DNA of 10,030 bases from CAMCYM01 sp964405405 (GCA_964405405.1 CAYONT010000060.1:1-10030); one strand, 5' to 3'; positions 1-6,924 are shown, numbered from the stretch's first letter. Program-made: numbers and translations. The notes: generated by a model not told the origin, from the letters alone.

Positions 1-776
1 TCCAGGACCCCAACCCCCACCGACCCCTCCGACCCCGCCCCCGACCCCGACCCCGCCCCCGGCTCCCCCCCTGCCCAGGCCGCCCGGAGGTACCCCATGA
101 CCAACGCCGCCTGCCGAGGCGAACGCCGGCCCAACCCATCGAGCAAGTCCCCGAGCCCCTCCTCCGTCGGCGGCCAGTCCGCCCCCGGCACCACCCAGCG
201 CTCGACCTCGGGCCGCCACCGCGACTTCACCTCCTCCTCCGTCATCACCCAGTCCCCCTGGAGCAGGCGGTTCACCACGCGCTGGGGGTGCACCACCCCG
301 AGCAACGTCGCCACCTCCTTCATCGACAGGCCCTCCCGGAGCGACAGCGCCTCCAACACCCGGCGCTCCCCTTCCCCGAGCCCAGCCCCGTCCGCCCGGC
401 CTCCCTGGGCCCACCGGGGATGCAGCACCAGCCGGGTCTCGCTCGTCAACTTGAGACCCGACGGGAGCGCCGCCGCCAACACCTCCCCGCGGGTGCACAG
501 ATAGTAGGCTGCCATCCAATCGAACAGGGCCATCTGGCCGGGCGTGAGCACCGGCTCGTCATCCACCACGGCCTCCACCGGCCGCACCGCGTAATCCGAC
601 GGTGCAACCCCATGGACCCGCCAAACCACCCCCGTATAGAGCCGCCTCGCTCCGACCTGAACGACCACCCGCATGCCAGGCGCCACCGGCACGTCAATTC
701 CCTCCAAACTGAAGGTCAGCAAGTTGGGGATGGCCAAAGTCACCGCAACATCCACAAATCCCGCGGCAGCGTGCAT
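1..776 (-). CDS. priA: Primosomal protein N' (PriA helicase), N-terminal part, cut by the window edge
   Basis: PriA is a superfamily 2 DNA helicase that recognises stalled forks and D-loops and reloads the replisome. Only the first 258 residues are visible. There is no stop, and the frame stays open to base 1. Residues about 7-110 match the 3'-DNA-binding domain: FVDVAVTLAIPNLLTFSL at the start, then GMRVVVQVGARRLYTGVV, then a segment with YYLCTRGEVLAAALPSGLKL at 91-110, which is very typical of PriA. Residues about 130-235 resemble the winged-helix and linker region, including LLDGLGRRSPRQAAL. The helicase motifs and zinc-binding cysteines would lie off the left edge. Residues about 236-258 are a Gly/Ser/Ala low-complexity stretch. 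The ATG at 776 is chosen because the conserved domain starts right after it. No Shine-Dalgarno is seen. The gene is divergent from bcp, 93 bases apart. Family identity is fairly secure; the full length is unknown. Confidence 0.85.
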   Translation of the reverse strand, partial: MHAAAGFVDVAVTLAIPNLLTFSLEGIDVPVAPGMRVVVQVGARRLYTGVVWRVHGVAPSDYAVRPVEAVVDDEPVLTPGQMALFDWMAAYYLCTRGEVLAAALPSGLKLTSETRLVLHPRWAQGGRADGAGLGEGERRVLEALSLREGLSMKEVATLLGVVHPQRVVNRLLQGDWVMTEEEVKSRWRPEVERWVVPGADWPPTEEGLGDLLDGLGRRSPRQAALVMGYLRAAWAGGEPGAGSGSGAGSEGSVGVGVL

Positions 777-780
777 GCGG

Positions 781-788
781 TAAATTTG
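781..788 (+). promoter_or_regulatory. Candidate -7 promoter box (TAAATTTG) before bcp
   Basis: TAAATTTG fits the Bacteroidetes -7 consensus TAnnTTTG and lies 81 bases before the chosen bcp start. I see no TTTG or TTG at the -33 distance, so support is partial. The same bases plus the next six recur upstream of recA with one change. Confidence 0.3.
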
Positions 789-869
789 GCCTGAAAAAAC
801 CGAAAAATCACTGCCTCAGCCGTGAACCTCCGGCGCTGTGAGCGGTTACTTTTCCACAAATCGACCTCC

Positions 870-1355
870 ATGAGCGAAGCCCATCCTCCCCTGCCCATGC
901 CCGCTGTGGGCACGGCCTGTCCCGACTTTTCCATCACCATCCAAGACGGCTCCGTGCGCAGCAAAGCGGACTATGCTGGCCACCGGTTGGCGATTTACTT
1001 CTACCCCAAGGACGCCACGCCGGGCTGCACGGCGCAGGCCTGCAGTCTCAACGACGGCTACGACGCGCTGCGGGCGGCGGGCATCGCAGTGCTGGGGGTG
1101 AGCCCCGACCCGGTCAAATCCCATGTGAAATTCATTGACAAGCACGGACTTCGCTTCGACCTGGGTGCGGACACGGAGCAGAAGATGCACCGCGACTTCG
1201 GCGTCTGGGGCTGGAAGAAGTTCATGGGCCGTGCGTACGAAGGCACGCTGCGGACCACCTTCCTCATCGAGGCGGACGGGACCATCGCGGCCGTGTTGGA
1301 CAAACCCGACACGAAAAACCACGCCCAGGAGGTCTTGTCTGCCTTTGCAGGCTAA
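870..1355 (+). CDS. bcp: Thioredoxin-dependent thiol peroxidase, Bcp/PrxQ type
   Basis: This cytoplasmic peroxiredoxin reduces hydrogen peroxide and organic hydroperoxides and is recycled by thioredoxin. The 161-residue protein has the usual family length. The PxxxTPGCT active site is at residues 46-54 (PKDATPGCT), with the peroxidatic Cys at 53. A second Cys at 58 has the five-residue spacing of the atypical 2-Cys Bcp group. The thioredoxin-fold hallmarks follow: VLGVSPDPVKSHVKF, then a FGVWGWKKFMGR segment and the TTFLIEADG strand. The ATG at 870 gives MSEAHPPL. An in-frame ATG at 897 (MPAVGTACPDF) would begin closer to the usual family N-terminus, and an upstream ATG at 822 would add an atypical 16-residue extension. 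None of them has a Shine-Dalgarno, so the start is uncertain by a few residues. Divergent from priA, and 127 bases before recA, in the same direction. Confidence 0.93.
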   Translation: MSEAHPPLPMPAVGTACPDFSITIQDGSVRSKADYAGHRLAIYFYPKDATPGCTAQACSLNDGYDALRAAGIAVLGVSPDPVKSHVKFIDKHGLRFDLGADTEQKMHRDFGVWGWKKFMGRAYEGTLRTTFLIEADGTIAAVLDKPDTKNHAQEVLSAFAG

Positions 1356-1387
1356 ATTCGTCCTGCAAACAGGCAGGAAATGCCGCG

Positions 1388-1420
1388 TTGATAAAAAAGG
1401 AACGTGCGGTGGTGAATTTG
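1388..1420 (+). promoter_or_regulatory. Candidate recA promoter (TTG - 22 - TGAATTTG)
   Basis: TTG at 1388-1390 and TGAATTTG at 1413-1420 are separated by 22 bases. This is close to the Bacteroidetes pattern of TTTG, a spacer of about 19-23, then TAnnTTTG; the -7 box has one mismatch (TG for TA). It would give a 5' leader of roughly 55 bases. A second candidate -7 box, TACCTTCG at 1457-1464, lies 18 bases before the ATG but has no clear -33 partner. No canonical LexA box was recognised. Confidence 0.4.
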
Positions 1421-1482
1421 GCCTGACTCCGTAAAACCATTACGTTGGGGGTGGAATACCTTCGCCAAAAAACAACAGAACG

Positions 1483-2496
1483 ATGGCAGACATGGAAAAA
1501 CTCAAGGCCCTCCAGCTCACGCTGGACCGCCTGGACAAGACGTACGGAAAGGGCGCGGTGATGAAGCTCGGAGACGAGGCGGTGGAGAAGCTCGACGCCA
1601 TTCCATCCGGTTCCTTGTCGCTGGATCTCGCCTTGGGCATCAACGGTTACCCGCGCGGTCGGGTGGTCGAGATTTATGGCCCCGAATCTTCGGGCAAGAC
1701 GACCTTGGCCATCCACGCCATCGCCGAGGCGCAAAAGTTGGGCGGCATCTGCGCCATCATCGACGCGGAGCACGCTTTCGACAAAACGTACGCTGAGAAC
1801 CTCGGGGTGGACACAGAGAACTTGTTCATCGCCCAGCCCGACAACGGGGAGCAGGCGCTCGAAATTGCGGACAACCTCATTCGCTCGGGGGCCATCGACC
1901 TGATTGTCATCGACTCGGTGGCGGCCCTCACGCCACGCGCGGAAATCGAAGGCGAAATGTCAGACTCTTCCGTGGGCTTGCAGGCCCGGCTCATGTCCAA
2001 GGCGTTGCGCAAGCTGACGGCTTCGATCAGCAAGACGGGTTGCTGCTGCATCTTCATCAACCAGCTCCGGGAGAAAATCGGCGTGATGTTTGGCAGTCCC
2101 GAAACGACGCCCGGTGGCAATGCATTGAAGTTCTACGCATCGGTCCGCCTGGACATCCGGCGTGCCACCCAAATCAAGGACGGCGACAACATCCTCGGCA
2201 ACCGGACGAAGGTGAAGGTGGTCAAGAACAAGGTCGCGCCCCCTTTCCGCAAGGCAGAGTTCGACATTCTCTATGGCGAAGGCATCTCCAAGACGGGAGA
2301 AATTGTGGACCTGGGTTCGGAACTGGGCATCATCAAGAAGTCCGGCTCCTGGTTCAGCTATGGCGAAACGAAACTGGGCCAGGGCCGCGACGCGGTGTGC
2401 AAGTTGCTCCAAGACAACGTGGAGCTCTCAGACGAACTGGAAGGCCGCATCAAGGAGGCCATCACGGGCGGCAATGTCGCGGTGGCCATCGGCTGA
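1483..2496 (+). CDS. recA: Recombinase A
   Basis: RecA forms ATP-dependent filaments on single-stranded DNA, drives strand exchange and activates SOS self-cleavage of LexA-type repressors. The 337-residue protein is nearly collinear with E. coli RecA. Walker A is GPESSGKT at 66-73, the catalytic Glu is E96 in DAEHAFD, Walker B is LIVIDS at 140-145, and the ATP-sensing Gln is Q194 in FINQLREKIG. The L2 region with SPETTPGGNALKFYASVR follows. The N-terminal KLKALQLTLDRLDKTYGKGAVMKLG helix region looks like the Bacteroidia form. The protein ends soon after the C-terminal domain (NVAVAIG) and lacks the long acidic tail of E. coli RecA. Residues 187-189 are three consecutive cysteines just before the FINQ strand. 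The start has an A-rich leader and no Shine-Dalgarno. The TPR lipoprotein gene follows after only 3 bases, so the two are probably co-transcribed. Confidence 0.98.
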   Translation: MADMEKLKALQLTLDRLDKTYGKGAVMKLGDEAVEKLDAIPSGSLSLDLALGINGYPRGRVVEIYGPESSGKTTLAIHAIAEAQKLGGICAIIDAEHAFDKTYAENLGVDTENLFIAQPDNGEQALEIADNLIRSGAIDLIVIDSVAALTPRAEIEGEMSDSSVGLQARLMSKALRKLTASISKTGCCCIFINQLREKIGVMFGSPETTPGGNALKFYASVRLDIRRATQIKDGDNILGNRTKVKVVKNKVAPPFRKAEFDILYGEGISKTGEIVDLGSELGIIKKSGSWFSYGETKLGQGRDAVCKLLQDNVELSDELEGRIKEAITGGNVAVAIG

Positions 2497-2499
2497 CGC

Positions 2500-3537
2500 A
2501 TGGCAGGGACATTTGGTACGGGGCAGCTGCGTGCTGCCCTGACTGGTTTCGTGGGGTTGGCTGTGGTTGGGATGACAGGGTGTGACCAGCCAGCGGTGTC
2601 TACCGGTGCGGCAGCTGTAACAGCAGCTGATTCCTTGCTGGCCGCCATCGAGGAACGCATCCTCGCAGAACCCGATGCCCCCGAGGGCTACCTGGAACGG
2701 GCCCGCTGGCAAGTGAGCCAAGGCCGGCCTGCCCGGGCGATGGAGGATTTGGATCTTGCGTTGCGTGCGGACAGCGCCCACGCTCCCGCGTGGGAACTCA
2801 AGGCTGCCCTCTTCTACGAAAGCCGCAACTTCGAAGCGTGCATCGCTGCGCTCGATGATTGCATCCGCTTGGCGCCTGAGGCCACCGGCTGCCTCGAACG
2901 CCGGGCAGAAATGGCCATCCACCTCAAGCAGTACGAACAAGCTTTTGGGTTCTTAAACGCAGCCCTCAAACAGAACGACCAGTTGCACGAGTGCTATTGG
3001 ATGAAAGGCCGGATTTATGAAGAAACGGGCGCCAAAGACAAGGCTTTGAGTTCTTACCAAACGGCGGTGGAAGTGAAGCCGGACTTCTATGAGGGGTTTG
3101 TGAGTTTGGGTCTTTTCTGTGCCCGACAGAAGAATCCCCTCGCGGAAGAGTACTACCGTTCGGCAGTGGAACTGCGGCCGCGGTTCATCGAGGCCCGGTA
3201 CAACCTCGCCATGTACTTGCAGGAATCTGCGCAATACCCTGCGGCTTTGCAGGCGTATCGGGAGATCCTGGACATCGATGGCCAGAACGCCTCTGCAGCC
3301 TTCAACCAAGGATTCATCTTCTTGGAATACATGCAGGCTTATGACAGCGCCGCGCATTGGTTCTCAGAGGCCATCCGCTTGCTTCCCCACTACCACCAGG
3401 CCTACTACAACCGAGGATTGGCGCGGGAGAGCTTGGGCAAGCCCCAGGAAGCGCTGAGCGATTACGACGAAGCATTGCGCATCGAACCCACTTTCACCCC
3501 CGCTGCCCTCGCGAAATCGAGGGTGTTGGGAGAGTAA
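2500..3537 (+). CDS. Tetratricopeptide-repeat lipoprotein
   Basis: The protein has 345 residues. Residues 1-27 form a lipoprotein signal peptide: a short N-terminus with one Arg, a hydrophobic stretch ALTGFVGLAVVG, then the lipobox MTGC with the lipidated Cys at 28. A short linker follows, then about eight tandem 34-residue TPR units spanning roughly residues 62-332 (units near 62, 96, 130, 164, 198, 231, 265 and 299). The last units carry the classical AYYNRGLARESLGKPQEALSDYDEAL pattern. TPR solenoids are protein-interaction scaffolds, so the protein probably sits on the periplasmic side of a membrane and binds partners I cannot name. It starts 3 bases after the recA stop, which suggests co-transcription and perhaps translational coupling. 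A functional link to RecA is not obvious, because the lipoprotein is exported. It is followed by a bidirectional terminator. Confidence 0.92.
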   Translation: MAGTFGTGQLRAALTGFVGLAVVGMTGCDQPAVSTGAAAVTAADSLLAAIEERILAEPDAPEGYLERARWQVSQGRPARAMEDLDLALRADSAHAPAWELKAALFYESRNFEACIAALDDCIRLAPEATGCLERRAEMAIHLKQYEQAFGFLNAALKQNDQLHECYWMKGRIYEETGAKDKALSSYQTAVEVKPDFYEGFVSLGLFCARQKNPLAEEYYRSAVELRPRFIEARYNLAMYLQESAQYPAALQAYREILDIDGQNASAAFNQGFIFLEYMQAYDSAAHWFSEAIRLLPHYHQAYYNRGLARESLGKPQEALSDYDEALRIEPTFTPAALAKSRVLGE

Positions 3538-3596
3538 AACGCGGGGGACTGCTGGGAACCCGGTCGGCGCGAGGTCCTCGTGCGGGGACCCCATCG

Positions 3597-3640
3597 AAAA
3601 CAAGAGCGGCCCTCCCGGGTGGGAAGGCCGCTTGTGTTTT
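3597..3640. terminator. Bidirectional intrinsic terminator between the TPR gene and rplT
   Basis: The arms at 3597-3611 (AAAACAAGAGCGGCC) and 3626-3640 (GGCCGCTTGTGTTTT) pair over 15 positions with one mismatch and one G-T wobble. A further CCC/GGG pairing is possible inside the loop. The A-run on one side and the T-run on the other give a U-tract for transcripts from either direction. This fits its place between the converging TPR and rplT genes. Confidence 0.85.
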
Positions 3641-3676
3641 GTTCCTGATACCGGACGGGGGCCGTCCGATGCCGGT

Positions 3677-4021
3677 TTATTTTACCTGCTTCACCACCGC
3701 CGCAAATACTTCCGGGTGGTTCATCGCGAGGTCAGCCAACACCTTCCGGTTGAGGGCGATGTTTGCTTTGTGCAGGCGGCCCATCAACTCGCTGTACGAG
3801 AGACCGTGCTGGCGGGCGCCGGCGTTGATGCGTTGGATCCAGAGGGAGCGGAAGTTCCGCTTCTTTTGCTTCCGGCCGATGTAGGCATAGAGCAAACCCT
3901 TCTCGACGGCGTTCTTGGCGACCGTCCAAACATTTTTGCGGGCACCGTAGTACCCTTTTGCCATTTTGAGCACTTTTTTACGGCGTGCCCGTGCCGCCAC
4001 TGCGTTTACTGAACGTGGCAT
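3677..4021 (-). CDS. rplT: 50S ribosomal protein L20
   Basis: L20 binds 23S rRNA early in 50S assembly. In several bacteria it also represses its own operon by binding the mRNA. The 114-residue length is normal. The sequence is highly basic at the N-terminus (MPRSVNAVAARARRKKVLKMAKGYYG), the part that threads into rRNA. It continues with KQKKRNFRSLWIQRINAGAR and the globular C-terminal LHKANIALNRKVLADLA segment, all diagnostic of L20. It is the last gene of the thrS-infC-rpmI-rplT operon and ends just before the bidirectional terminator. The 101-base gap from rpmI is longer than the other gaps in the operon. There is no Shine-Dalgarno; an A-rich AAAAAGAAACACCACC precedes the ATG, as is common for ribosomal protein genes in Bacteroidota. 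Confidence 0.98.
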   Translation of the reverse strand: MPRSVNAVAARARRKKVLKMAKGYYGARKNVWTVAKNAVEKGLLYAYIGRKQKKRNFRSLWIQRINAGARQHGLSYSELMGRLHKANIALNRKVLADLAMNHPEVFAAVVKQVK

Positions 4022-4122
4022 GGTGGTGTTTCTTTTTGGCGGAAGGTGGCGGGGTTGAAGCGCACTTAAGGACCTGTCGCCGGGTTAAACGAACCGGGTA
4101 AAAAACTCGGAGAAAATCAGGG

Positions 4123-4317
4123 TTACGCGCAGAGCTGCCGCTTGACGCTCTTCATGTCGGTGCTGTCCACCAACGCGGTGTGCGTCAAATTGCGCTTCTG
4201 CTTGGTCGCCTTCTTCGTCAGGATGTGACTCTTGAAAGCGTGCTTCCGCTTGATTTTCCCACTTCCCGTGAATTTGAAGCGCTTCTTTGCGCTTGATTTG
4301 GTTTTCATCTTCGGCAT
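4123..4317 (-). CDS. rpmI: 50S ribosomal protein L35
   Basis: L35 is a small, strongly basic protein of the large ribosomal subunit. The 64 residues match the family length. The start MPKMKTKSSAKKRFKFTGSG and the middle KRKHAFKSHILTKK are the family signature. It sits between infC (32 bases upstream) and rplT (101 bases downstream), the conserved order. The start at 4317 is chosen over an internal ATG four codons in, because MPKMKT is the usual N-terminus. A weak CCGAGG lies just upstream of the ATG. Confidence 0.98.
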   Translation of the reverse strand: MPKMKTKSSAKKRFKFTGSGKIKRKHAFKSHILTKKATKQKRNLTHTALVDSTDMKSVKRQLCA

Positions 4318-4349
4318 GGCCTCGGATTGTTATTTAGGGTGAATAGGAT

Positions 4350-4898
4350 TTACTTCTTCTTGGGGTTGAAGATGATGGTCATCCGCTTGCCTTCCAGCTT
4401 GGGCAGCTGTTCGACCATGCCGACGTCCTCCAACTCCTGGGCAAACTTCAACAACAGGATTTCACCGCGTTCCTTGAAGACAATCGTTCTGCCCCGGAAG
4501 AAAACGTAGGCCTTGAGCTTGCAACCCTCCTCGAGGAACTTGCGGGCGTGCTTTGCCTTGAACTGGAAATCGTGGTCGTCGGTGTTGGGTCCGAAACGGA
4601 TTTCTTTCACCACGACCTTGGCCTGCTTTGCCTTGATCTCCTTCTGCTTCTTCTTCTGGTCGTACAGGAACTTCTTGTACTCCGTGATGCGGCACACCGG
4701 CGGATCTGCCTTGGGCGAAATCTCGACCAAGTCCAACTCCAGTTCCTTCGCCAAAGCGAGGGCGCTTCGCAAACTCATCACCGCCGGCTCCACATTCTCG
4801 CCGACGAGGCGCACAGGGTCTGCGGTGATGAATTCGTTGATCCGGTGTGGATCCTCCGGGCGGACCCTGCGGGGGGCCGGTCCCTTTTTCTTTCGAAT
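4350..4898 (-). CDS. infC: Translation initiation factor IF-3, AUU start
   Basis: IF-3 binds the 30S subunit, prevents premature 50S joining and proofreads the start codon and initiator tRNA. With the ATT at 4898 as start, the protein has 182 residues, the usual length. The N-terminal domain holds RINEFI and the segment LRSALALAKELELDLVEISP. The linker is KADPPVCRITEYKKFLYDQ followed by a Lys/Gln-rich helix. The C-terminal domain holds VKEIRFGPNTDDHDF, KAKHARKFLEEG and VFFRGR. The first ATG, GTG or TTG in this frame is a GTG at 4814, which would remove the conserved RINEFI. The frame is closed by a TAA at 4917-4919, so a rare codon must be used. AUU is the codon known from E. coli infC, where IF-3 represses its own synthesis through it. 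An ATA at 4904 is a less likely alternative. It lies 24 bases after thrS in the same operon. Confidence 0.95.
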   Translation of the reverse strand: MRKKKGPAPRRVRPEDPHRINEFITADPVRLVGENVEPAVMSLRSALALAKELELDLVEISPKADPPVCRITEYKKFLYDQKKKQKEIKAKQAKVVVKEIRFGPNTDDHDFQFKAKHARKFLEEGCKLKAYVFFRGRTIVFKERGEILLLKFAQELEDVGMVEQLPKLEGKRMTIIFNPKKK

Positions 4899-4922
4899 AG
4901 TTATAACGCTGCGGTTTTAAAT

Positions 4923-6869
4923 TCAACTTAGGTCATGGTTGAGCATCGCGGCAATCTCCAAGCGGATGTGCTCAGCGAATGCCTCCGGGCCCATCGATCC
5001 GAGGTCGCCTTCTCCTTGCTTTCGCACAGAAACGGTGCCCTCAGTCGACTCATTTTCTCCCACAATCAACATGTAGGGAACCTTGTTCAGCTCCGCATCG
5101 CGGATCTTCTTCCCCACCTTTTCAGAGCGGTCGTCAATGAGGGCGCGAATATCGTGATTCTCAAGGATTTTTAAAACATCTTTTGCATAATCGTTGAAAC
5201 GATCCGAAATGGGCAGGATGATGGCTTGTTCGGGCATGAGCCACAGCGGGAACTTTCCCGCGCAATGCTCGATGAGAATGGCCACAAACCGCTCCATGGA
5301 ACCGAAGGGAGCGCGGTGGATCATCACGGGGCGGTGCTTCGCGTTGTCCGCACCGACGTATTCGAGTTCGAACCGCTCGGGCAGGTTGTAATCGATTTGG
5401 ACTGTGCCCAACTGCCACTTTCGTCCGATGACGTCGCGCACCATGAAATCCAGCTTGGGGCCGTAGAAAGCGGCCTCGCCGAGTTCGACCACCGTCTCGA
5501 GGCCCTTCTCCTGGGCCACTTCCTGGATGGCGCGCTCCGCTTTCTCCCAGTTCTCGTCGCTGCCGATGTACTTGTCCGGATTCCCGGGATCCCGCAGGGA
5601 AACCTGGGCCACGAAGTCGTGAAAATCGAGGGTCTTGAAGATGTACAACACCAGGTCGATCACCTTCGCCACCTCCTCCTTGACCTGATCCACCGTGCAG
5701 AAGATGTGGGCGTCGTCCTGCGTGAATCCGCGCACCCGGGTGAGGCCGTGGAGCTCCCCGCTCTGTTCGTACCGGTACACCGTGCCGAACTCAGCAAACC
5801 GGACCGGCAGGTCCCGGTAGCTCCGCGGGCGGGCCTTGAAAATCTCGCAGTGGTGCGGGCAGTTCATGGGCTTGAGCAGGTACTCCTCCCCTTCTGCGGG
5901 CGTATGGATCGGTTGGAAGCTGTCGGCACCGTACTTCGCGTAGTGGCCTGACGTTACGTACAACTCCTTGTGGCCGATGTGGGGCGTGATGACCTGCTGG
6001 TACCCCGTCTTGCGCTGCGCTTCCCGGAGGAAGGTCTCGAGCCGAAGCCTGAGGTCTGCGCCCTTGGGCAACCAAAGCGGGAGCCCCTGCCCCACCTTGT
6101 CCGAGAAGTGGAACAAGTCCAGCTCCTTCCCGAGCTTGCGGTGGTCGCGGGCGCGCGCTTGCTCGAGCAGGTGCAAGTATTCATCCAGTTCCGTCTTTTT
6201 CTGGAACGTGATGCCGTAGACCCGGGTGAGCTGCTTGTTCTTTTCGTCCCCTTTCCAATACGCACCGGCGATGCTCATGATCTTCGCCGCCTTGATGTGC
6301 CCCGTGTGGGGAATGTGGGGGCCGCGGCACAGGTCCGTGAACTCCCCCTGCGTGTAGAACGTGATGGTGCCGTCCTCCAGGCCTTCCAGCAGGTCCAGCT
6401 TGTAAGGGTCGCCCTTCTCTTCGAAGTAGGCAATGGCTTCAGCCTTCGACAATTCGCGGCGGACGTAGGGATTTTTTTGTCGGGCCAAATCCAGCATCTT
6501 CTGCTCAACGGCCGCGAAGTCCTTGTCGGTGAAGACGTGGTCGCCGAAATCCACGTCGTAGTAGAAGCCGTGCTCCAGCGGCGGCCCGACCCAGAACCGG
6601 ATGCCCGGATACAGGGCCTCGAGCGCCTCGGCGAGCAAGTGTGCCGAGCTGTGCCAAAGGGTTCGCTTACCGTCTTCGTCGTTGAAGGTCAGCAATTTGA
6701 CGCGAGCATCGCCCTCGATGGGGCGGTGGGCATCCCGCACTTCGCCGTTCACTTCCGCGGCCAGCACGTTGCGTGCGAGCCCCTCGCTGATGCCCAAGGC
6801 CAAATCCATCGCAGAGCTCCCTTCCGGAAGCGACCGCACGGAACCATCGGGCAGTGTAATCTCAATCAT
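4923..6869 (-). CDS. thrS: Threonine--tRNA ligase
   Basis: This cytoplasmic class II synthetase attaches threonine to tRNA-Thr. Its 648 residues match the full-length bacterial form. Residues about 1-62 are the TGS domain. The editing domain holds HSSAH at 73-77 and Cys 181 in CRGPH. The catalytic core has MNCPHH at 335-340, with the zinc ligand Cys 337. Motif 2 follows (RFAEFGTVYRYEQSG, then LTRVRGFTQDDAHIF), with zinc ligand His 388, and then a later HRAPFGSMERF that supplies the third zinc ligand and motif 3. The last roughly 100 residues are the anticodon-binding domain. The ATG at 6869 gives the standard MIEITLPDGS start. AAGGGA lies almost touching the ATG, unusually close for a ribosome site. 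First gene of the thrS-infC-rpmI-rplT operon. The frame stays open upstream only through a different reading frame and the N-run, which is not real. Confidence 0.98.
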   Translation of the reverse strand: MIEITLPDGSVRSLPEGSSAMDLALGISEGLARNVLAAEVNGEVRDAHRPIEGDARVKLLTFNDEDGKRTLWHSSAHLLAEALEALYPGIRFWVGPPLEHGFYYDVDFGDHVFTDKDFAAVEQKMLDLARQKNPYVRRELSKAEAIAYFEEKGDPYKLDLLEGLEDGTITFYTQGEFTDLCRGPHIPHTGHIKAAKIMSIAGAYWKGDEKNKQLTRVYGITFQKKTELDEYLHLLEQARARDHRKLGKELDLFHFSDKVGQGLPLWLPKGADLRLRLETFLREAQRKTGYQQVITPHIGHKELYVTSGHYAKYGADSFQPIHTPAEGEEYLLKPMNCPHHCEIFKARPRSYRDLPVRFAEFGTVYRYEQSGELHGLTRVRGFTQDDAHIFCTVDQVKEEVAKVIDLVLYIFKTLDFHDFVAQVSLRDPGNPDKYIGSDENWEKAERAIQEVAQEKGLETVVELGEAAFYGPKLDFMVRDVIGRKWQLGTVQIDYNLPERFELEYVGADNAKHRPVMIHRAPFGSMERFVAILIEHCAGKFPLWLMPEQAIILPISDRFNDYAKDVLKILENHDIRALIDDRSEKVGKKIRDAELNKVPYMLIVGENESTEGTVSVRKQGEGDLGSMGPEAFAEHIRLEIAAMLNHDLS

Positions 6870-6879
6870 GTCCCTTGAA

Positions 6880-6924
6880 GGGTGCGGGAAAAGGCCGGTC
6901 GGGCACCCCGCACATTCCGGGTGC
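6880..6924 (-). repeat. Three-copy GCACCC/GGGTGC inverted repeat in the thrS leader
   Basis: On the minus strand GCACCC occurs at 6924-6919, its complement GGGTGC at 6908-6903, and GCACCC again at 6885-6880. The central copy can pair with either flanking one. The first copy overlaps the end of the -7 box and the likely start site, so it may act as DNA. The second pairing would form a hairpin in the mRNA shortly before the ATG. Function is unknown. Confidence 0.4.

Noticed and set aside
97..794. Open frames on the plus strand across the first 800 bases
   Set aside because: They are Pro/Ser/Arg/His-rich shadows of the minus-strand priA frame, which shows clear PriA motifs.
1364..1378. Short hairpin CCTG-CAAA-CAGG after bcp as a terminator
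   Set aside because: The stem has only four to five pairs and no T-run follows, so it is too weak to call a terminator.
4462..4926. A 154-codon minus-strand frame overlapping the start of infC
   Set aside because: It is a shifted frame of infC with low-complexity Pro/Arg/Gly content; the IF-3 frame has all conserved motifs.
5362..5374. GAGTTCGAACCGC resembling a tRNA T-loop
   Set aside because: It lies inside conserved thrS coding sequence, and no acceptor, D or anticodon arms can be built around it.
5226..6878. Long plus-strand open frames (241 and 302 codons) opposite thrS
   Set aside because: They lie opposite strongly conserved ThrRS sequence and show no domain of their own.
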